Notes under the pieces: generated by a model
Told to the model about the DNA's origin: nothing
What the model saw: only the letters and a program-made list of their open reading frames with translations
The model's database searches: none
Program-made: the position numbers and the translations under genes
In this document: piece by piece, positions 4,510-6,460 of the stretch
Numbering within the stretch: position 1 is the first letter of the stretch
Layout: each line of letters begins with the position of its first letter
Assembly: GCA_031287975.1 (NCBI GenBank)
Contig: JAITSF010000073.1
Coordinates: 1-6,460, forward strand
Length of the DNA stretch: 6,460 nucleotides
Reading direction: 5' to 3'
DNA from: Candidatus Nomurabacteria bacterium
Lineage (GTDB): Bacteria; Patescibacteriota; Saccharimonadia; Saccharimonadales; Saccharimonadaceae

Positions 4510-5439
4510 ATGTCAAAAGCAATCAACAATCCAAAGCTAGCAGATGTCAAATCAAATGGCAAGAATAGCGCGGTCTTCACGATTGAGCCGCTCCATCCGG
4601 GGTATGGCAACACTCTGGGGAATTCGCTGCGCCGTGTCTTGCTCGGTTCGATAGAAGGTTCAGCCATTACGGCCTTTAAGGTGGCCGGCGCGGCGCACGA
4701 GTTTACGACTCTGGCCGGAATTAAAGAAGATGTTGTGGAAATGATGATAAATCTGAAAAATGTTTCTATAAAGTCGCACAGCGAGAACGCGGTCGAGCTG
4801 ACGCTGAGCAAAAAAGGCGCGGGTGTGGTTACGGCTGGCGATATCAAGACTACGGCGGATGTGGAGATTATCAACCCTGAGGCGGTAATTTGCACAATCG
4901 ACGACCCCAAAGCCAAAATCGACCTCGATTTGGTGGTGGACAACGGGCGCGGCTATCTGACAATCGAGGAAGCTTCGCTCAGCCGCAAACATAGTGATAT
5001 GATTGCGCTAGACGCGATGTTTAGTCCGGTGCGGCGGGTGCGTTACAATGTCGAAAGCACGCGAGTTGGTCAGAAAACCGACCTCGACAAGCTGATTTTG
5101 ACAATCGACACTGACGGTTCGATTACGCCGCAAGAGGCCTTCGAGGAAGCGGCGGCGATTTTGGTTAACCAATACCAAGCTTTGGCTGGTTCGACGACTG
5201 TTAAGGCTTCGGAGATCGAGGAAATCGGCGCGGTCGGCGCCAATAAATCGGTGGTTGATCTGCCGATCGAGGAGCTGGAATTTTCGGCGCGGACGGTCAA
5301 TGCTTTGACTAACGGCGGCGTTTCCACGATTGGCGATTTAGTAACAATTTATAACAGCGGCGAACTGGAGAATTTGAAAGGTTTCGGCCGGACGGCTTTT
5401 GAGGAAGTCAGCCAGCGTATCGCCGAGTTGGAGTTTTAA
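4510..5439 (+). CDS. rpoA: DNA-directed RNA polymerase subunit alpha
   Basis: The alpha dimer is the assembly platform for RNA polymerase, and its C-terminal domain contacts UP-element DNA and activators. The 309-residue product has an N-terminal domain of about residues 1-230, with FTIEPLHPGYGNTLGNSLRRVLL (23-45) as the dimerisation and beta-contact core and FSPVRRVRYNVE (171-182). An Ala/Gly/Glu linker (about 228-250) is followed by a C-terminal domain (about 251-309) with LEFSARTVNALTNGGVSTIGDLV. Arg261 and Asn264 match the DNA-contacting R265 and N268 of E. coli, and Gly293 matches G296. The equivalents of K271 and K298 are Thr267 and Thr295, which should weaken or alter minor-groove contacts. 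GAAAGGG (4497-4503) is the ribosome binding site. The gene lies between rpsD and rplQ, the classical order. Confidence 0.98.
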   Translation: MSKAINNPKLADVKSNGKNSAVFTIEPLHPGYGNTLGNSLRRVLLGSIEGSAITAFKVAGAAHEFTTLAGIKEDVVEMMINLKNVSIKSHSENAVELTLSKKGAGVVTAGDIKTTADVEIINPEAVICTIDDPKAKIDLDLVVDNGRGYLTIEEASLSRKHSDMIALDAMFSPVRRVRYNVESTRVGQKTDLDKLILTIDTDGSITPQEAFEEAAAILVNQYQALAGSTTVKASEIEEIGAVGANKSVVDLPIEELEFSARTVNALTNGGVSTIGDLVTIYNSGELENLKGFGRTAFEEVSQRIAELEF

Positions 5440-5441
5440 TA

Positions 5442-5918
5442 ATGCATAGACACGGATATAAAGGTCGAAAATTTGGGCGGGAGCGCGATCAGCGCCGAGC
5501 GTTGCTACGCGGTTTGATGCGGTCATTAGTGGAACATCAGTCGATTGTAACAACCCTGCCGAAAGCTAAGGAGCTTCGCCCTAAAATGGAGAAAATTATT
5601 TCTAAAGCTCGCAAGGGCGATTTGGCCAACCGCCGGCGGGTTATCGCGGCGCTGGACAATGTAGTGTTGGGGCAGTTTTTGGTTGATAAAATCGCGCCGC
5701 AGATTAAGCGCGGCAGCGGGTATTTGCGGGTTATTAAACTTGAACAAGCGCGAGTTGGCGATAACGCGCCAATGGCGCGGATTGAGTTTGTTGATGATAT
5801 TGTTTTGGCAGACCAGCCAGTTACCAAAGCAGAAACAACTGAAGCCGTTAAAAATTCAACAACAGGAGAAAAACCTGTCTCCAAAACGGAAACAACTGAC
5901 AAAGAGGAGAAGAAATAA
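5442..5918 (+). CDS. rplQ: 50S ribosomal protein L17 with an acidic/lysine-rich C-terminal tail
   Basis: L17 is a 50S protein located near the exit-tunnel side of the subunit. Residues 1-121 form the normal family domain, opening MHRHGYKGRKFGRERDQRRALLRGL, followed by the EHQSIVTTLPKAKELRP block (31-47) and ending LARVGDNAPMARIEFVD-like (103-118). Residues 122-158 are an added low-complexity tail of Lys, Glu, Thr and Ala that carries an imperfect repeat: VTKAETT (127-133) and VSKTETT (146-152). Typical bacterial L17 proteins are about 115-130 residues. The gene starts 2 nt after the rpoA stop, with TTGGAG (5428-5433) as its binding site inside rpoA. The stop overlaps the rplM ATG by one base. 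No truA lies between rplQ and rplM, unlike in Bacillus. Confidence 0.95.
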   Translation: MHRHGYKGRKFGRERDQRRALLRGLMRSLVEHQSIVTTLPKAKELRPKMEKIISKARKGDLANRRRVIAALDNVVLGQFLVDKIAPQIKRGSGYLRVIKLEQARVGDNAPMARIEFVDDIVLADQPVTKAETTEAVKNSTTGEKPVSKTETTDKEEKK

Positions 5919-6373
5919 TGTTCAAAACCTATTCCAAAAAAGCCAGCGAAGTTCAGCACAAATGGGTGTTGATAGACGCTGCTGGCGTGCCGGTCGGGCG
6001 CTTGGCGACCTTTGCGGCAACGCGCTTGATCGGTAAATACCAGCCGACTTACACGCCGCACATCGACAGCGGCGACAACGTGGTTGTTATCAACGCCGAC
6101 AAGGCTTGGTTGACTGGCGATAAATATAAAACCAAGCAGTATTACAGTTATTCAGGCTATCCTAGTGGTATCAAGTCGAAAACTGCTAAGGAAATCGGCA
6201 AGTCGGCGGCTATCGAGTCGGCTGTCAAAGGAATGCTGCCCAAAAACAAACTCCAAACTGCCCGGTTTTTGCGCCTGAGAGTTTTCAAGGACGAAAATCA
6301 CAGCCACGCTGCTCAATCGCCGACCCCGCTTGCTATCGCTAAAAAGCAATCTAGCCAACAAGGAGATAAATAA
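5918..6373 (+). CDS. rplM: 50S ribosomal protein L13
   Basis: L13 is an early-assembling 50S protein that binds 23S rRNA. The 151-residue product opens MFKTYSKKASEVQHKWVLID with the GVPVGRLAT block (23-31), then HIDSGDNVVVINADKAWLTGDKY (48-70), YSYSGYPSGIKS (76-87), VKGMLPKNKL (108-117) and LRVFKDENHSHAAQSPTPL (120-138). Beyond the usual end, which resembles AQ-P--L-I, about 11 hydrophilic residues are added (AKKQSSQQGDK), making it slightly longer than the typical 142-147. AGAGGAGA (5903-5910) is its ribosome binding site, and its ATG overlaps the rplQ stop as TAATG. The pairing with rpsI downstream is the near-universal L13-S9 operon, here fused directly to the alpha operon. Confidence 0.97.
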   Translation: MFKTYSKKASEVQHKWVLIDAAGVPVGRLATFAATRLIGKYQPTYTPHIDSGDNVVVINADKAWLTGDKYKTKQYYSYSGYPSGIKSKTAKEIGKSAAIESAVKGMLPKNKLQTARFLRLRVFKDENHSHAAQSPTPLAIAKKQSSQQGDK

Positions 6374-6460
6374 TGTCAGACAAAACCTACTTCTACGGCC
6401 TCGGACGACGCAAAGACGCCACCGCCACTGTGCGGCTCTACAAGGGCAAAGGTGTCATCA
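6373..6460 (+). CDS. rpsI: 30S ribosomal protein S9 (5' part, continues beyond window)
   Basis: S9 is a 30S head protein whose C-terminal tail contacts P-site tRNA. Only 29 codons are visible. They contain FYGLGRRKDATATVRLYKGKGVI, matching the conserved S9 start (YGTGRRK-x-A-A-R in most bacteria). The ATG overlaps the rplM TAA (TAATG), and AAGGAG (6360-6365) lies 7 nt upstream. The visible codons strongly favour C in the third position. The rest of the gene is outside the window, so its length and tail cannot be judged. Confidence 0.93.
   Translation, partial: MSDKTYFYGLGRRKDATATVRLYKGKGVI

Noticed and set aside
1..6460. Recoded UGA (Gly in SR1/Gracilibacteria, Trp in Mycoplasma), prompted by the absence of TGA stops.
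   Set aside because: No in-frame TGA occurs in any gene here; Gly uses GGN and Trp uses TGG. Eleven stops are too few to read the absence as recoding.
1..6460. Mobile elements, CRISPR arrays, tRNA or rRNA genes.
   Set aside because: No direct repeat arrays, transposase-like frames, terminal inverted repeats or tRNA/rRNA signatures were seen.

Overview
The window is a piece of a bacterial ribosomal-protein/transcription cluster: the end of the spc operon, the alpha operon and the start of the L13-S9 operon. All genes are on the + strand. In order they are secY (3' part), a sortase-like gene, an orphan HExxH (putative metallopeptidase) gene, infA, rpmJ, rpsM, rpsK, rpsD, rpoA, rplQ, rplM and rpsI (5' part). 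Eleven stop codons are visible: nine TAA, two TAG and no TGA. In-frame TGG encodes Trp and there is no internal TGA, so nothing suggests a recoded UGA.

The likely source is a Candidate Phyla Radiation (Patescibacteria) member, plausibly Saccharibacteria. This is inference from protein character: divergent S11 and alpha-CTD motifs, long charged tails on S11 and L17, zinc-ligand-free S4 and L36, very tight gene packing, and a class F-like sortase that suggests a single-membrane, Gram-positive-type envelope. No rRNA or marker gene settles the taxonomy.

Layout. Positions 1-917 hold the C-terminal two thirds of SecY. Positions 926-1600 hold a membrane-anchored sortase-like protein that follows secY after 8 nt with its own ribosome binding site. 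Positions 1642-2262 hold a soluble HExxH protein with a near-consensus promoter placed so close to the ATG that the mRNA should be leaderless. infA (2336-2554) has the same arrangement. In many bacteria adk and map occupy the secY-infA interval; here the sortase and the HExxH gene do.

The 243-nt gap 2555-2797 is the most interesting stretch. After a probable promoter (2586-2614), the transcribed leader can fold into a 14-pair long-range helix enclosing two hairpins. A further hairpin sits just before the rpmJ Shine-Dalgarno, and its whole 7-nt loop is complementary to the junction inside the long helix, forming a predicted pseudoknot. The same region offers an alternative pairing that places the Shine-Dalgarno in a loop. 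This looks like a cis-regulatory RNA controlling rpmJ and probably the downstream alpha operon, possibly by S4 feedback, since rpsD is encoded in it. The regulator is a guess; the complementarities are visible.

Positions 2798-6460 are a compact block (L36, S13, S11, S4, RNA polymerase alpha, L17, L13, S9) with gaps of 2-13 nt or one-base TAATG overlaps. This implies co-transcription and translational coupling that links 30S, 50S and RNA polymerase synthesis.
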